Notes under the pieces: model-generated
Database searches by the model: none
Seen by the model: the letters and a program-made list of their open reading frames with translations, nothing else
What the model was told of the DNA's origin: nothing
Origin: Planctomycetota bacterium
GTDB taxonomy: Bacteria; Planctomycetota; Planctomycetia; Pirellulales; UBA1268
Direction: 5' to 3'
Assembly: GCA_029978905.1 (NCBI GenBank)
Contig: JAPOIM010000031.1
Span: 1-46,135 of the forward strand
Length of the DNA stretch: 46,135 nt
Made by a program: the position numbers and the translations under genes
Shown: positions 1-9,800 of the stretch, piece by piece
How the letters are laid out: every line of letters begins with the position of its first letter
How positions within the stretch are numbered: the first letter of the stretch is position 1

Positions 1-3000
1 TAAACCAGGGGTTGGTTGGCGAACCAAAACTGGGGGTGGTCGGTGTGACAACCGGAGTGTTGACGTAGTAGGAGATACGGTTGTCGCGGACGAGCGGACC
101 AAAGTTGTCGTCGTACTCGGTGTAGCGGTCGATGGCCCCGGTGCTGCGACCGGAGTCAGGCACCATGGAATCATTGAGCGAGTTCGCGTTGACTGAGATC
201 AAGGCTGCGGCGTTATCGCGGAAGTCGTTGCCAACAATGACTGGCTGGGCGCCGCGAACGAAGATCGTGGCCGCCTCATTGTCGCCACGGCCGGTCCGAT
301 TGGTGTCTGACTGACCGCCCGCATTTGCCTCGACCCGGCTATTTGCAAGCCGCAGATCACCCTGATGCACTTCGATCACGTTGAACTGATCAAAGCCACC
401 TTCGATCGGCGTCGTGCCACCACCGAAGCCGATATAGGCACTGTCGATGGACGCACTGGCACCCATGTTGAGCATGATGCCGCCCCAGTCGGCTGGGGCG
501 AAGTCGTTCGGAAGGGCACCATTGGTGTCAAACGTGCCGCCGGCGCCGTATCGATTGTCGGCAAAACTCGTCAACACGACCCGATTGCCCGGCCGGCCTT
601 CGGCAATCAGCTGTGACGTGCCGCGTTCGAGTTCGATACGCGACTGCGAGAGCTTTACGACGACGCCGGCATCGATCGCGAGTCGGCCGGCTTCGCGAGC
701 CTCAACCCCGCCGCTTTCGTTGAGTAGGTAGCCTCCGGCGGCACCTTGGATCACAAGGTTTTCAGCGAGCACGTAGACGATGTCGGTGCTCTTCAGGCGC
801 GCCGGGACGGTCAACTTCGAAATCGTGCCGCCGGCAGCAGTGCTGATGCGGATGAAGAGGCCATTGATCGTATTCTGATCGAGGAAGTTGCCGCGCAACT
901 CGGGGCCGATTCGGCCGTTGGTTTCTTCGAAGCTGTTGGGGTCTGCCGAGATGCCCGCACCGGAGCTGTTCGTGATCCGGTTGAAGGCCAGGGTAGGCCG
1001 CGTGCTCTCAAGATGGATCGGGGCAAACGACTGAAGTCGCGAGTTGAGGAGGACCTGACCACCACCGTATTGGATGTCGGCGTTGGAGATCGAGTTGAGG
1101 AAGGCCTGCTTCGACGGGGCGTCTGAGTCTTGGCGAAGCACGATGCCACCCCAGTCGCCACCAGCGACCACTGGCCCGGCGCCGTCAGAATCGCCACCGA
1201 GGGTGTCGTCATGGAACGACGTGAATCGCACCGAATGGCCCGGCGTTCCCAACACCTGCAATGCCGCGCCAGCGCGCGACACCGAGGGGAGTGGCGACGA
1301 ACTGCCCACATCGATGACGGTCGCCCGCAACTTGATCAGGGCGTCGGCATCGATCATCACCGTCACGTTCTTGGGGACATTGAAGGTGGCACCGTCTGCA
1401 AGCGCGTTGCCCTGGGGAGCCTTACCAACGAGATACGGGCGTTCGTCCGCGTCGGTCGCGGCGTTGCCAGAGTTCCCAACGATCCGGATCACCTTGAAGG
1501 TACCCGGGTTGGTGAAGTTGGCGTTCTTAGCGGCCGTCAGCGCCTGACCAATCGTTGGGTATGGGGCCGCCAGGGTGCCGTTCGCGCCCGCAGAAGGCGA
1601 GGCTTTATCGACATAGATTGTTGCGGCTTCTGATGCCGTGTTAAACCAAAAACTGAACTCGCCACCGGCTTCACCGTCGCGGTCGCCGTCGAGCTTGGTG
1701 CCCGACACGTCAAACAACGTGTCGGCGGTCGCGCGGACCGGATCGAGAGTTAGTCGCAGTTCGTACTCGCCATCGGTGCGCCCGCCGTAACCGCTGTTGT
1801 CGATTTCCGGGTCGAAGTTCGTGTTCCCAGTGCTCGAGACTGCGATGTAGTAGGTGTACGCATTGCCTTCGGCATCAGCGGCGTCGAGATCGAGCGAGAG
1901 GAACGAATCCCGGCCGTAGTAGTCGTCGTTTCGGGCGACCATCTCCCGCACGCCGGTCACGGAGGACTCACGGTAGAGCGTGAGGACCGAGTCGAGCGTG
2001 CTGAGGATTTCGGTGCCCGGCCGCGCGATCACGGTCTCCGCGGAGAACCGACCGGAAGACGCGAGCGTGAAAGAGTAGACGTCGATATCGGAACCAGTCT
2101 TCGGAAACAGCTGCAGGAGGTGCTCAAGGTCGTAATCACCCGAGAAAATAGGCTCGCCAACTATCCCGCCACCCATGTTGGACGGGATGTCGTAACTGTG
2201 GGGCAGCCCGAGCGTGTGGCCAATCTCGTGCAATGCCACTCGGAACCAGTAGCCCCCGTACTCGCTGTCGCCCCAGTCCTCGGTAGAGTCCATGATCGCC
2301 ATACCACCGCCCGCGAGACCTGCCGGAGCGGTGCTAATGTTGGGATCAAGGGCCCGCATATCGCCGGTGACAATCGTGAGGCCCTGATCGGGCGTCTCGA
2401 TGAAGCGAATGCCGGTGTAGCGGCTGTAGATCTCAAAGATTTCGCGGGCGCGCTGCTTCTGTGTTTCCGTGATCGCGTTGAAGAGCGTGTTGCCCTGTGG
2501 ATCGACGCCGTAGACGCTTTGGAAGTTGTAGGGGATCTCTGCGATGTTAGTTGCCGAACGGAGCAGGGGGATGGGGTCGCCGTGCTGTTCGCTTGGGATC
2601 ATCGTGACATCGCGATGCCCGGGCTCGGCAATTGGGCCCACCTGCGACGGGAAGGGAAGGTCCCCCACCGGCGTTGGCACGGTGGGCCGGACGTTGATCC
2701 CTCCGGAGATCGTTCCACCCGCCGCGGCCAAAGACCCAAGCGGCGTGGCCGTGACGAAACTCGAATTCTCGTCGTTGACTTCGGTCGTGTTGATGACGAC
2801 GCCAGGATCGGCCGCGGCATTCCCCACCTGCAAGCGGTAGAGCTTGCCGTCAGTGAGGTCGGTTGCCGCGAACCTGAGGACCGCCGTAGCGCTCGTTGGG
2901 TCGTAGGTGATGTCATTGGAAGGCACATAGACCGTACCTTCCGCGCCCGTAGTCGGGTCCACCTCAATCAGTTGGTAGTTGAGCGGGTTCTGGGCGGAGG

Positions 3001-4393
3001 ATTCATCGAGCGGATCATCCGCATTGAAGTGCACCACGACGGTGTCACGCAGCTGCGTCAACACACCATCCGTGACTGTGGCGATACCACCTGGAACGAT
3101 GGAGTAGGGAGCGCTTTGGGTGACGATCACCGGGAGCACAGGCAGTTTGTTGGCATCGAGAACCGCGTCGCCAACGAACAGCGCTGTTGGCGTTGCTGTC
3201 CGACCGGTGAGGACGATCGTGGTGTTGTTGCGCACGATCGAAGCCATCTGCCCCCCAAACGCGATCGAGGGGAGACCACGCGGTGCAAGAATTCCCTGCA
3301 CCGCGATCGCGACGTTGCGGGGTGTTTGCCCATCGGTCGCCACAATCGTCGCCGACGTGTCCGGGTCGATGCTCCCGGTGACGGCGGTCTTATCGGCGTC
3401 GAAGAGAATGTGAACGGTGCCGCCGAGGATTCCCACGTCGAGCGTGCTGCCGTGCGCAGGCACTTCTGCAAAATCGAGCGTTTGGGTGCTGATCATCCGG
3501 TGGAAGTCGACCACTGGCGTGAACGCCACGCCGTTGAGCGTGATGACGCTCCCAGTGCCGCCAATCGCGGCCATCGCCCCGCCGAATGCAGCAGCGGGTG
3601 CTCCGCTTGGATTGATGATGTCGCGGATGGCCGACACGATGTCGGTCGCAGTGCGGCCGTTGGTTGCAATGACGAGCGCAGTCGTGGCTGGGTCGACCGA
3701 GCCATCGACGGCAGCCGGGTTGCTGTCGAAGGTGAAGAGGAGGCCGGCCTCGCGCACCTTGATCTCGAGGAGGTCGCCGTCGCTCGGCACGGAGGTCAGC
3801 TCGAGCGACTTCTCGCGGATGATGGGCTGCGGCACGACGGACGTGACGAACGCGCCGAGATCGAGCCGTATGTCAAAACTGGCTGGGGTGACCTGCTCAC
3901 CGGTGACCGTGCGTAGTTGCCCACCGATCGTGACGCGGTACACGTCGTCGACGAGCGCCTCGGCGAAGCGCAGCACGACTTCATTTTCGTTTGGCGCGTC
4001 GCCGACCGAGATGCTGCCGGGGGTGACGGGTACGTCGGGATATGCGCCACCGTTGCCGAAGGGGTCGCCAACGCGGCCCGTCCGCGCGATCGTGATATCG
4101 TCGAGGGTTGACGTATCAATAATCGTGCCGGGGCTAAACCGCAGCGTGAGTTGCTGAGGGCTCTCGTTGAGTTCGGCCGCGCCTGTGTTCACGCCCTGCA
4201 CGTAGAAGGGGATCGTGCTGTCGGCGAACGCAGCAACAAAGTCGAACGCGAGCATCTTTCGCTGCTCAAGCTGTTCCGGAGTTGCTGGGGAGGCTTGACC
4301 CGTTCGCGCGTTCAGTCGCTTCCTGCGACTCGCGTTGAGTCGTGAAGCGCTCTTGCTGTCCCGGCGACGCCACTCAAAAGGCGAAAAGATCAT
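1..4393 (-). CDS. Giant secreted LEPR-XLL protein with metalloprotease motif and beta-helix (C-terminus outside window)
   Basis: The frame stays open from an ATG at 4391-4393 to the left edge: 1464 residues, no stop reached, in-frame TAG just upstream at 4406-4408. A basic N-terminus is followed by LEQRKMLA (residues 42-49), matching the planctomycete LEPR-XLL motif found near the start of very large exported proteins. Residues about 196-402 hold two copies of a 98-residue unit. Residues 722-732 read HEIGHTLGLPH, the HExxHxxGxxH zinc site of matrixin-like (metzincin) proteases; the helix-rich stretch before it (about 620-720) fits the rest of such a domain. DVYSFTL near 770 begins a pre-peptidase C-terminal-like beta domain. 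From about 925 repeated short strands with Gly/Asn turns look like a right-handed parallel beta-helix. Inferred role: cell-surface or secreted protease/adhesin. Substrate unknown; domain names come from motif reading only. Confidence 0.85.
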   Translation of the reverse strand, partial: MIFSPFEWRRRDSKSASRLNASRRKRLNARTGQASPATPEQLEQRKMLAFDFVAAFADSTIPFYVQGVNTGAAELNESPQQLTLRFSPGTIIDTSTLDDITIARTGRVGDPFGNGGAYPDVPVTPGSISVGDAPNENEVVLRFAEALVDDVYRVTIGGQLRTVTGEQVTPASFDIRLDLGAFVTSVVPQPIIREKSLELTSVPSDGDLLEIKVREAGLLFTFDSNPAAVDGSVDPATTALVIATNGRTATDIVSAIRDIINPSGAPAAAFGGAMAAIGGTGSVITLNGVAFTPVVDFHRMISTQTLDFAEVPAHGSTLDVGILGGTVHILFDADKTAVTGSIDPDTSATIVATDGQTPRNVAIAVQGILAPRGLPSIAFGGQMASIVRNNTTIVLTGRTATPTALFVGDAVLDANKLPVLPVIVTQSAPYSIVPGGIATVTDGVLTQLRDTVVVHFNADDPLDESSAQNPLNYQLIEVDPTTGAEGTVYVPSNDITYDPTSATAVLRFAATDLTDGKLYRLQVGNAAADPGVVINTTEVNDENSSFVTATPLGSLAAAGGTISGGINVRPTVPTPVGDLPFPSQVGPIAEPGHRDVTMIPSEQHGDPIPLLRSATNIAEIPYNFQSVYGVDPQGNTLFNAITETQKQRAREIFEIYSRYTGIRFIETPDQGLTIVTGDMRALDPNISTAPAGLAGGGMAIMDSTEDWGDSEYGGYWFRVALHEIGHTLGLPHSYDIPSNMGGGIVGEPIFSGDYDLEHLLQLFPKTGSDIDVYSFTLASSGRFSAETVIARPGTEILSTLDSVLTLYRESSVTGVREMVARNDDYYGRDSFLSLDLDAADAEGNAYTYYIAVSSTGNTNFDPEIDNSGYGGRTDGEYELRLTLDPVRATADTLFDVSGTKLDGDRDGEAGGEFSFWFNTASEAATIYVDKASPSAGANGTLAAPYPTIGQALTAAKNANFTNPGTFKVIRIVGNSGNAATDADERPYLVGKAPQGNALADGATFNVPKNVTVMIDADALIKLRATVIDVGSSSPLPSVSRAGAALQVLGTPGHSVRFTSFHDDTLGGDSDGAGPVVAGGDWGGIVLRQDSDAPSKQAFLNSISNADIQYGGGQVLLNSRLQSFAPIHLESTRPTLAFNRITNSSGAGISADPNSFEETNGRIGPELRGNFLDQNTINGLFIRISTAAGGTISKLTVPARLKSTDIVYVLAENLVIQGAAGGYLLNESGGVEAREAGRLAIDAGVVVKLSQSRIELERGTSQLIAEGRPGNRVVLTSFADNRYGAGGTFDTNGALPNDFAPADWGGIMLNMGASASIDSAYIGFGGGTTPIEGGFDQFNVIEVHQGDLRLANSRVEANAGGQSDTNRTGRGDNEAATIFVRGAQPVIVGNDFRDNAAALISVNANSLNDSMVPDSGRSTGAIDRYTEYDDNFGPLVRDNRISYYVNTPVVTPTTPSFGSPTNPWF
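3188..3808 (-). repeat. Tandem 98-residue domain duplication inside the giant secreted protein
   Basis: Residues 196-293 (bases 3808-3515) and 305-402 (bases 3481-3188) align without any gap over 98 positions, with about 36 identities by hand count. Shared landmarks in the same order are a VP near position 7, an FD near 27, G-S-V/I-D-P at 36-40, AT-N/D-G at 48-51, and AFGG-x-MA at 74-80. The 11-residue spacer contains a His-Arg-Met. I do not recognise the fold; each unit looks all-beta with one helix. Confidence 0.75.
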
Positions 4394-5021
4394 CTCGATC
4401 TGATCCTAGGTTGAGACACAACGTCCCCATGTGACAAGCCACATGAGGCCGCAGGTCGGACATGTTCCCGGTAGAGATCCGTACGGTGGCGAAACCTGAA
4501 GACGCGACGTCAGCCCCTTCCCCTCAAGAGGCTTCAGGTCTCCCCACGCTCGCCGAACCAGCCAAATCTACTGTCGGATAGAAAACAACCCCGTAATGAG
4601 GCAACAGGCACCCAATCCCAACAAAGCAACCACCCGTTCAACCTGCGCCATGCGGAAGAGTCGCGGGCGACAGGCTTCCTGAGGCCCGGTCGACGAGAAT
4701 CTGCATGAAACAAGGGACAAAACGGCTTTACCTCACATACGGTTTCGAAACTACCCACGAATTTCGACGACGTCAAAGAATCGGTCTACAGCAAAATTTG
4801 TAAAAAAACGCGGTCTTTGGGGGTTTTGCCGGTTTGCGGTTGCCCATCTCCCCCCTGGCGGGCAGGACGCTCTCCCGTGGCGGACGCAGCCTTCTCCATC
4901 TCTCCGAAGCCACCCAGATAGCCCATTCCTCCTGACCGGCACGTGCCGGATGTCAGTCACGACCGGCACGACCCGTTGCCGAAACGATTGTGGGGATAGT
5001 TCCAAAAGGGAGGAAAACGCC
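4394..5021. other. 628-bp divergent intergenic region
   Basis: This lies between the divergently read giant protein and BBP7 genes and should carry both promoters. Visible content: an inverted repeat ACCTGAAG (4494-4501)/CTTCAGGT (4532-4539), a comparatively AT-rich patch at about 4735-4810, and a 14-bp palindrome at 4936-4949. Reading frames across it are short and show no recognisable protein. No convincing -35/-10 pair was found. Confidence 0.5.
4936..4949. promoter_or_regulatory. Perfect 14-bp palindrome, possible operator
   Basis: CCGGCACGTGCCGG is a perfect inverted repeat. The half-site GACCGGCACG, which starts one base before it at 4935, recurs at 4961-4970. Both lie 50-90 bases before the GTG start of the BBP7-type gene, a plausible place for a dimeric repressor or activator site. 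No regulator is assigned. Confidence 0.3.
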
Positions 5022-6251
5022 GTGAGAATCGCGTGGAACGGTTTCAGCGTTGGTGCGGGCTGGGCAGCCTGTCTGTTGGTGGGCCTGTCGAACACGGGCG
5101 CGGTTGCCAGCGATTGGGGGGTCGAGGCGGGAGCGGAGCAAAGCGACGTCGCGGCTGCGGAGTTTCGTGACCCGCTCACCGTCGACGATCTCGGTGAGTC
5201 GCCCTCGCAGGCCTTTGGGCAAGGGCTCCAGATTCCTTCCTGGGTGGATCCCCAAGCCTCAGGCAGCACGGGGAATGACAACGGTATCGCACTCGTCGGC
5301 TTCGGGCACCGTCAAGACGCTTGCGGTCCCGAGTGCTACGACTGTGAGCCAGGGGGGCTCTTCGACCAAAGTTGCGGCACGAACTGCGATCGCTGGACGG
5401 CTACCGTCGATGCGATGTTCCTCTGGCAGAACAACATTGCCAGCCGGCCGCTCTTCATCTCCACGTCGACGTTCGCCACGGCAGTCGATGCCAATCAGCT
5501 GCAGACGCCCGCCTCGGTGGGCCCACGGTTTGGCCTCTTCTACCACCTCGACAACTGCACCTCGATTGAAGGCAACTACTTCAACGTGCAGTCCTTCACT
5601 GGCGAGTATCAGACGCCGAATGTGACGGATGGTTACGCATCGGTGGATCTTGCGAGTCCGATCCCTTTCGTGTCGAACGGGGTTCAGGCGATCTCGAGCG
5701 GTGAGATTCAGTCGGCGGAAGTCAATCTGCGACGTGGATCGGGCGCGATCACCTGGCTTGGCGGGTTTCGCTGGGTCGAGTGGAACGGCACGCTCGACGT
5801 GCGGTCCTCGAACGTGCTCGGTGAAGATCTCATTGGTGTCAGGACCGGGAACGATCTCTACGGAGGCCAGCTTGGAGCCGATGTCCTGCTGTGGCAGGGA
5901 CCGCGTGGCTTCCAGGTGAATGGTGTTGGTAAGGCAGGCGTGTTTTTCAACACCGCCTACCAGAGCACGGATGGATCGGTGTCGACCAATCCTCCGTACG
6001 CCGGATCTGCACGCTCGGCAGCTGATCAGACGGCGTTCTTTGGCGAACTGGGCATCAACGGTGCCTGGTGGATTACCGACTGCCTCGCCTGGCGAATGGG
6101 CTACTCCTTCTTCTGGCTCTCGGGCGTCGCCACGCCGGCCGAGCAGCTCTCGCTGGTCGACATCTCTGTGTCGCCTGCGACGTCGGGCATCAACACCGAC
6201 GGCAGCGTGTTTCTGCAAGGTCTGACCACGGGCCTTGAGGCACGTTGGTAA
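5022..6251 (+). CDS. BBP7-type outer-membrane beta-barrel protein
   Basis: A 409-residue exported protein. I chose the GTG at 5022 because GGGAGG sits about 8 bases upstream and it opens directly into a signal peptide (basic start, hydrophobic core ending near AVAS). An upstream in-frame ATG at 4950 would add an unlikely polar leader. After a linker and a Cys-rich patch (CGPECYDCEPG) the mature part starts with WTATVDAMFLWQ, typical of the planctomycete BBP7 family, and continues as alternating beta-strands rich in aromatic and glycine residues, ending in EARW. A C-terminal aromatic is usual for outer-membrane barrels. Family role: outer-membrane beta-barrel; pore, receptor or scaffold is unknown. 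A strong hairpin follows the stop codon. Confidence 0.8.
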   Translation: MRIAWNGFSVGAGWAACLLVGLSNTGAVASDWGVEAGAEQSDVAAAEFRDPLTVDDLGESPSQAFGQGLQIPSWVDPQASGSTGNDNGIALVGFGHRQDACGPECYDCEPGGLFDQSCGTNCDRWTATVDAMFLWQNNIASRPLFISTSTFATAVDANQLQTPASVGPRFGLFYHLDNCTSIEGNYFNVQSFTGEYQTPNVTDGYASVDLASPIPFVSNGVQAISSGEIQSAEVNLRRGSGAITWLGGFRWVEWNGTLDVRSSNVLGEDLIGVRTGNDLYGGQLGADVLLWQGPRGFQVNGVGKAGVFFNTAYQSTDGSVSTNPPYAGSARSAADQTAFFGELGINGAWWITDCLAWRMGYSFFWLSGVATPAEQLSLVDISVSPATSGINTDGSVFLQGLTTGLEARW

Positions 6252-6265
6252 GCGAGCGGTGGCGA

Positions 6266-6293
6266 CCCGACGACCCACAACGGGGTCGTCGGG
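6266..6293 (+). terminator. Strong hairpin after the BBP7-type gene
   Basis: CCCGACGACCC (6266-6276) pairs perfectly with GGGTCGTCGGG (6283-6293) across a 6-base loop: 11 GC-rich base pairs starting 15 bases after the stop codon. No T-tract follows, so it may be a terminator or an mRNA 3'-end stabiliser. Confidence 0.55.
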
Positions 6294-6335
6294 CCCGGAG
6301 GCTTGGGTTTCAAGCGGCACCAAAGGGGGCTGGGC

Positions 6336-6842
6336 ATGAGACGGTTTGCAACGGTGGTGACGGGAACGCTGGTGCTTTCGGCGTCGTCGTGGGCGGGGAC
6401 AGGGCTCGTTCACGCCGGCAGCTTTGACGATGCCTTGGGTGTGACGGGACCGGGCATCGTCGTCGAGCGCTCAAAAGATGATCTCGCCCAGGACGCAGAC
6501 CACGGGTGTCTTGCCACCGATACCCACGATGCCCTTGTCGTGGGTAGGGAGATCGATGCGGCTCTGTTGGAAGAAGGCCTGATCCACAACGAGATTGAAG
6601 GCCCCATCGGGCCTGATGATCCCTCCGTGCTGGGCTACGTGCGAGCGAAGCCGAGGGTGGCGGCGAAACCTGCCTCGCTCACGATCGACGCCTCCACCGC
6701 ACAGGCCGGCGCTGTTTCGGAAAGCGACGAGCCGTCGCCGATCACTGACCGCGTGGGTGACGCCGAGCCGATCGAATCGTCCGCCGGATGGACCGACAAA
6801 GTGAAGTCGGCCTTCTCGTGGTGGTCGAAAGTGATCCGCTGA
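6336..6842 (+). CDS. Small secreted protein of unknown function
   Basis: A 168-residue protein. The ATG at 6336 is preceded by AAAGGGGG at 7-base spacing and starts a clear signal peptide (MRRFATVVTG, then a hydrophobic run, cleavage near VHAG). A TTG 33 bases upstream is an alternative but would put polar residues before the signal. The mature chain is acidic with no cysteine pair or recognised domain. It ends in a short Trp-rich amphipathic stretch (SAFSWWSKVIR) that could contact membrane. It follows the BBP7-type gene on the same strand but is separated from it by the hairpin. I do not recognise a family. Confidence 0.6.
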   Translation: MRRFATVVTGTLVLSASSWAGTGLVHAGSFDDALGVTGPGIVVERSKDDLAQDADHGCLATDTHDALVVGREIDAALLEEGLIHNEIEGPIGPDDPSVLGYVRAKPRVAAKPASLTIDASTAQAGAVSESDEPSPITDRVGDAEPIESSAGWTDKVKSAFSWWSKVIR

Positions 6843-6865
6843 CCCCGCGCGTGTCACCGCGAGCA

Positions 6866-9800
6866 TCAACGCCCTGCCGAGCGTTTGGTGGCACGGCGCG
6901 TCGACAGCTTCCGCGGTTTCTTGGCGGCGGCTTTCGGGGCCGCGGCAGGAGTCGCAGCGACGAAGGTCGTGTCGATCTCGAGCCCAAACGCATCGAGAGC
7001 CTCGCCGGTGTAGCTTCGCAGGAGCCCACCCGCGGGGCTCTGACCGTTGGCGTGCGCCTGCTGCTGCCGCCAACGCTGGGCGTGAATCACGACGTCTTCC
7101 GGTGGACCTTCCACCACCACGCGGCCACCCCCATCGCCAGCCTCAGGGCCCATGTCGATCACCCAGTCGGCGGCCGCGATCACTTCCAGGTTGTGCTCGA
7201 CGACGATCACGGTGTTGCCAGCATCCACGAGCCGTTCCAGCACTGCGAGAAGTTTCTCGATGTCGGAGAAGTGCAGGCCGGTGGTGGGCTCATCGAGGAT
7301 GTAGAGCGTGCTGCCGGTGCCTGGTTTGGCAAGTTCGCGGGAGAGCTTCACACGCTGCGCCTCGCCTCCGGAAAGCTGCGGGGCCGGTTGCCCGAGCCGC
7401 ACGTAGCCAAGGCCCACATCGACGAGCGTGTTGAGGATCCGCGCGATCTGTGGCGACGTTGAGAAGAAGGCTGCCGCATCGGCCACGCTCATTTCCAGCA
7501 CGTCGGCGATCGACTTGCCATGCCAGGTGGCGGCGAGCGTTTCCGAGGAATAGCGGCGGCCGCGGCAGGCTTCGCACTCCACCCACACATCGGGAAGGAA
7601 GTGCATCTCCACTCGCCGCTGACCGAGGCCGTCGCAGTGTTCGCACCGGCCGCCCGCGACATTGAAACTGAAGTCACGCGGCGTGAGACCGCGCTTGCGA
7701 GCCTCGGGCACCTTGGCAAACAGCTGACGGATCGGATCAAAAACGCCGGTATAGGTCGCGGGTGTGGAGCCCGGTGTGTTGCCGATCGCCTGCTGGTCTA
7801 CCAGGATCACCTTGTCGATGTTTTCCAGCCCACGGATCGCCTGGTGGGCACCGGGCTGCTCGCGGGCCGCATGCAGCCTGCGGGCGAGGGCCTTGGAGAG
7901 CACTTCCAACACCAGCGATGTTTTGCCTGAGCCGCTCGGGCCGGTCACTGCCGCGAGCACGCCGAGAGGAAAGGCCACATCGAGGTCGCGGAGCGTGCGG
8001 TGCCGAATGCCCTCGACGGAGAGCCAGCCGGCCGGCTCACGGCGGCGGTGGTTCTTGGCAGCCATCGCCTGCTCGTGGGCCCGTCGCTTTGCCAGGTACG
8101 GGCCGGTGATGCTCTTCGCGTCGCCGACGAGCGCTGCTGGCGACGCTTGGGCGACGACGCTCCCCCCTTCGCGTCCGCTGCCGGGACCAAAGTCCACGGC
8201 GGTGTCGGCGGCATTCACCACATCGCGATCATGTTCCACCACCACCAGGGTGTTGCCGAGATCCCGGAGCTTGGTCATCGCACGGATCAGCCGGTGCGTG
8301 TCGCGAGGATGCAAGCCAATCGTCGGTTCATCGAGCACGTAGAGCACGCCGGTCAGACCGCTGCCGACCTGCGCGGCCAGCCGGATCCGCTGCATCTCGC
8401 CACCGGAGAGGCTTCCGGCGGGGCGGGCGAGGTCGAGGTAGTCGAGGCCAACGTCGACCAAAAACTCCACTCGGCTCCGCAGTTCTCTCAGGAGGTCGTC
8501 GGCGATCCGCTGCTCTTGCGTGGTGAGCGTGATGGCAGCAAGTTCTTCGGCGAGCCGGCCGAGCGGCATGCGGCACCACACGTCGAGCGTGCGGCCAAAG
8601 AGCGTGACGGCGGTGGCTACCTCTTCCAACCGGCTACCCCCACACTCGGAGCAGGGCACTTCTCCCATCACCGCATCGACTCGGCCTCGCAACGCCACGA
8701 CCAGCCGCGCTGCTTCCTCGCAGGCGGTCTCCAGCCCGCGGTACTGAAACGAGAAGCCAAAACGAGGCACTTCGATCCAGGCGTCTCCTGTGCCCTCAAA
8801 GAGTGGCCGCAGGGCGAGCCCGGAGAGTTCGGCGAAGGGCACGTCGAGGGGCAGGTGGAGTCGACCGGCGAGAGCCTCGATCATGGCGGCGGCGACGGGG
8901 TCGGCGAGATCGGGCCACAGGTCGAGGGCACCCTCGCGGAGGCTTGCCTGAGGATTGGCGATCAGTGCTTGGTGTTCAATGCCCGTCCGCGTGCCGATGC
9001 CGTCGCACGACGGACACCATCCCAGTGGACTATTAAAGGAGAACTGCCTTGGCTCGAGAGGTCGGAACCCACGCCCGCACGATGGGCACGCAAGCCGGCG
9101 GCTGTGGACCGTGACCGGCCAGTCAGGTTCGTCCCGATCAGAGACGGCTTCGGCGACGATCATCGTGCCATTCCCGGCGTCGAACGCTGCTTCAACACTC
9201 GAGGCGAGCCGGCTCCGCGACTCAGGGTTGGCAGCCACGCGATCGATCACGATTTCGATCCGCGACTTCTGCTTGCGATCGAGCGTCGGCTTGTCGTCGA
9301 GATGGCTGGTGACGCCGTCAATCCGCACCCGCACGAAGCCGGCCGCGCGCAATCCCGCAAAGAAACTCTCCGCCGACTGCCCGACCTTGAGTTCCACCGG
9401 TGCGAGCAACAGCAGCCGCGCCCCGGGAGTGTCGGTGAGCATCCGATCGACCACCGCATCCACGCTCTGGGCAGCGGTGGGCACACCACACTCCGGGCAG
9501 TGCATCGCTCCGAGCCGGGCGGCGAGTACGCGGAAGTAGTCGTACATTTCGGTCAGCGTGCCCACGGTGCTGCGGGGCGTGCTGCCAGTGGACCGCTGTT
9601 CGATCGCCACCGCCGGCGAGAGACCATCGATCCGCTCAAAGATCGGCTTGGGGACCTGCCCCACGAACTGCCGTGCGTAGGGGGAGAGGCTTTCGACATA
9701 CCTCCGCTGCCCTTCGGCGTAGAGCGTGTCGAAAGCGAGCGAGGTTTTTCCTGAACCGCTCGGGCCGCAGCAGACCGTCATCTCGCCGCGCGGGATGTCG

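Noticed and set aside
2120-3916. A 598-codon plus-strand open frame
   Set aside because: It is antisense to the giant LEPR-XLL gene, whose frame has a zinc-protease motif and clear domains. The plus-strand product is Arg/His-rich without any recognisable motif, typical of a GC-rich shadow frame.
5259-6413. A 384-codon minus-strand frame
   Set aside because: It is antisense to the BBP7-type gene and spans its hairpin; no conserved motif.
8000-9754. A 584-codon plus-strand frame inside uvrA
   Set aside because: It runs antisense to conserved UvrA ATPase and zinc motifs; the long length is a product of high GC and codon bias.
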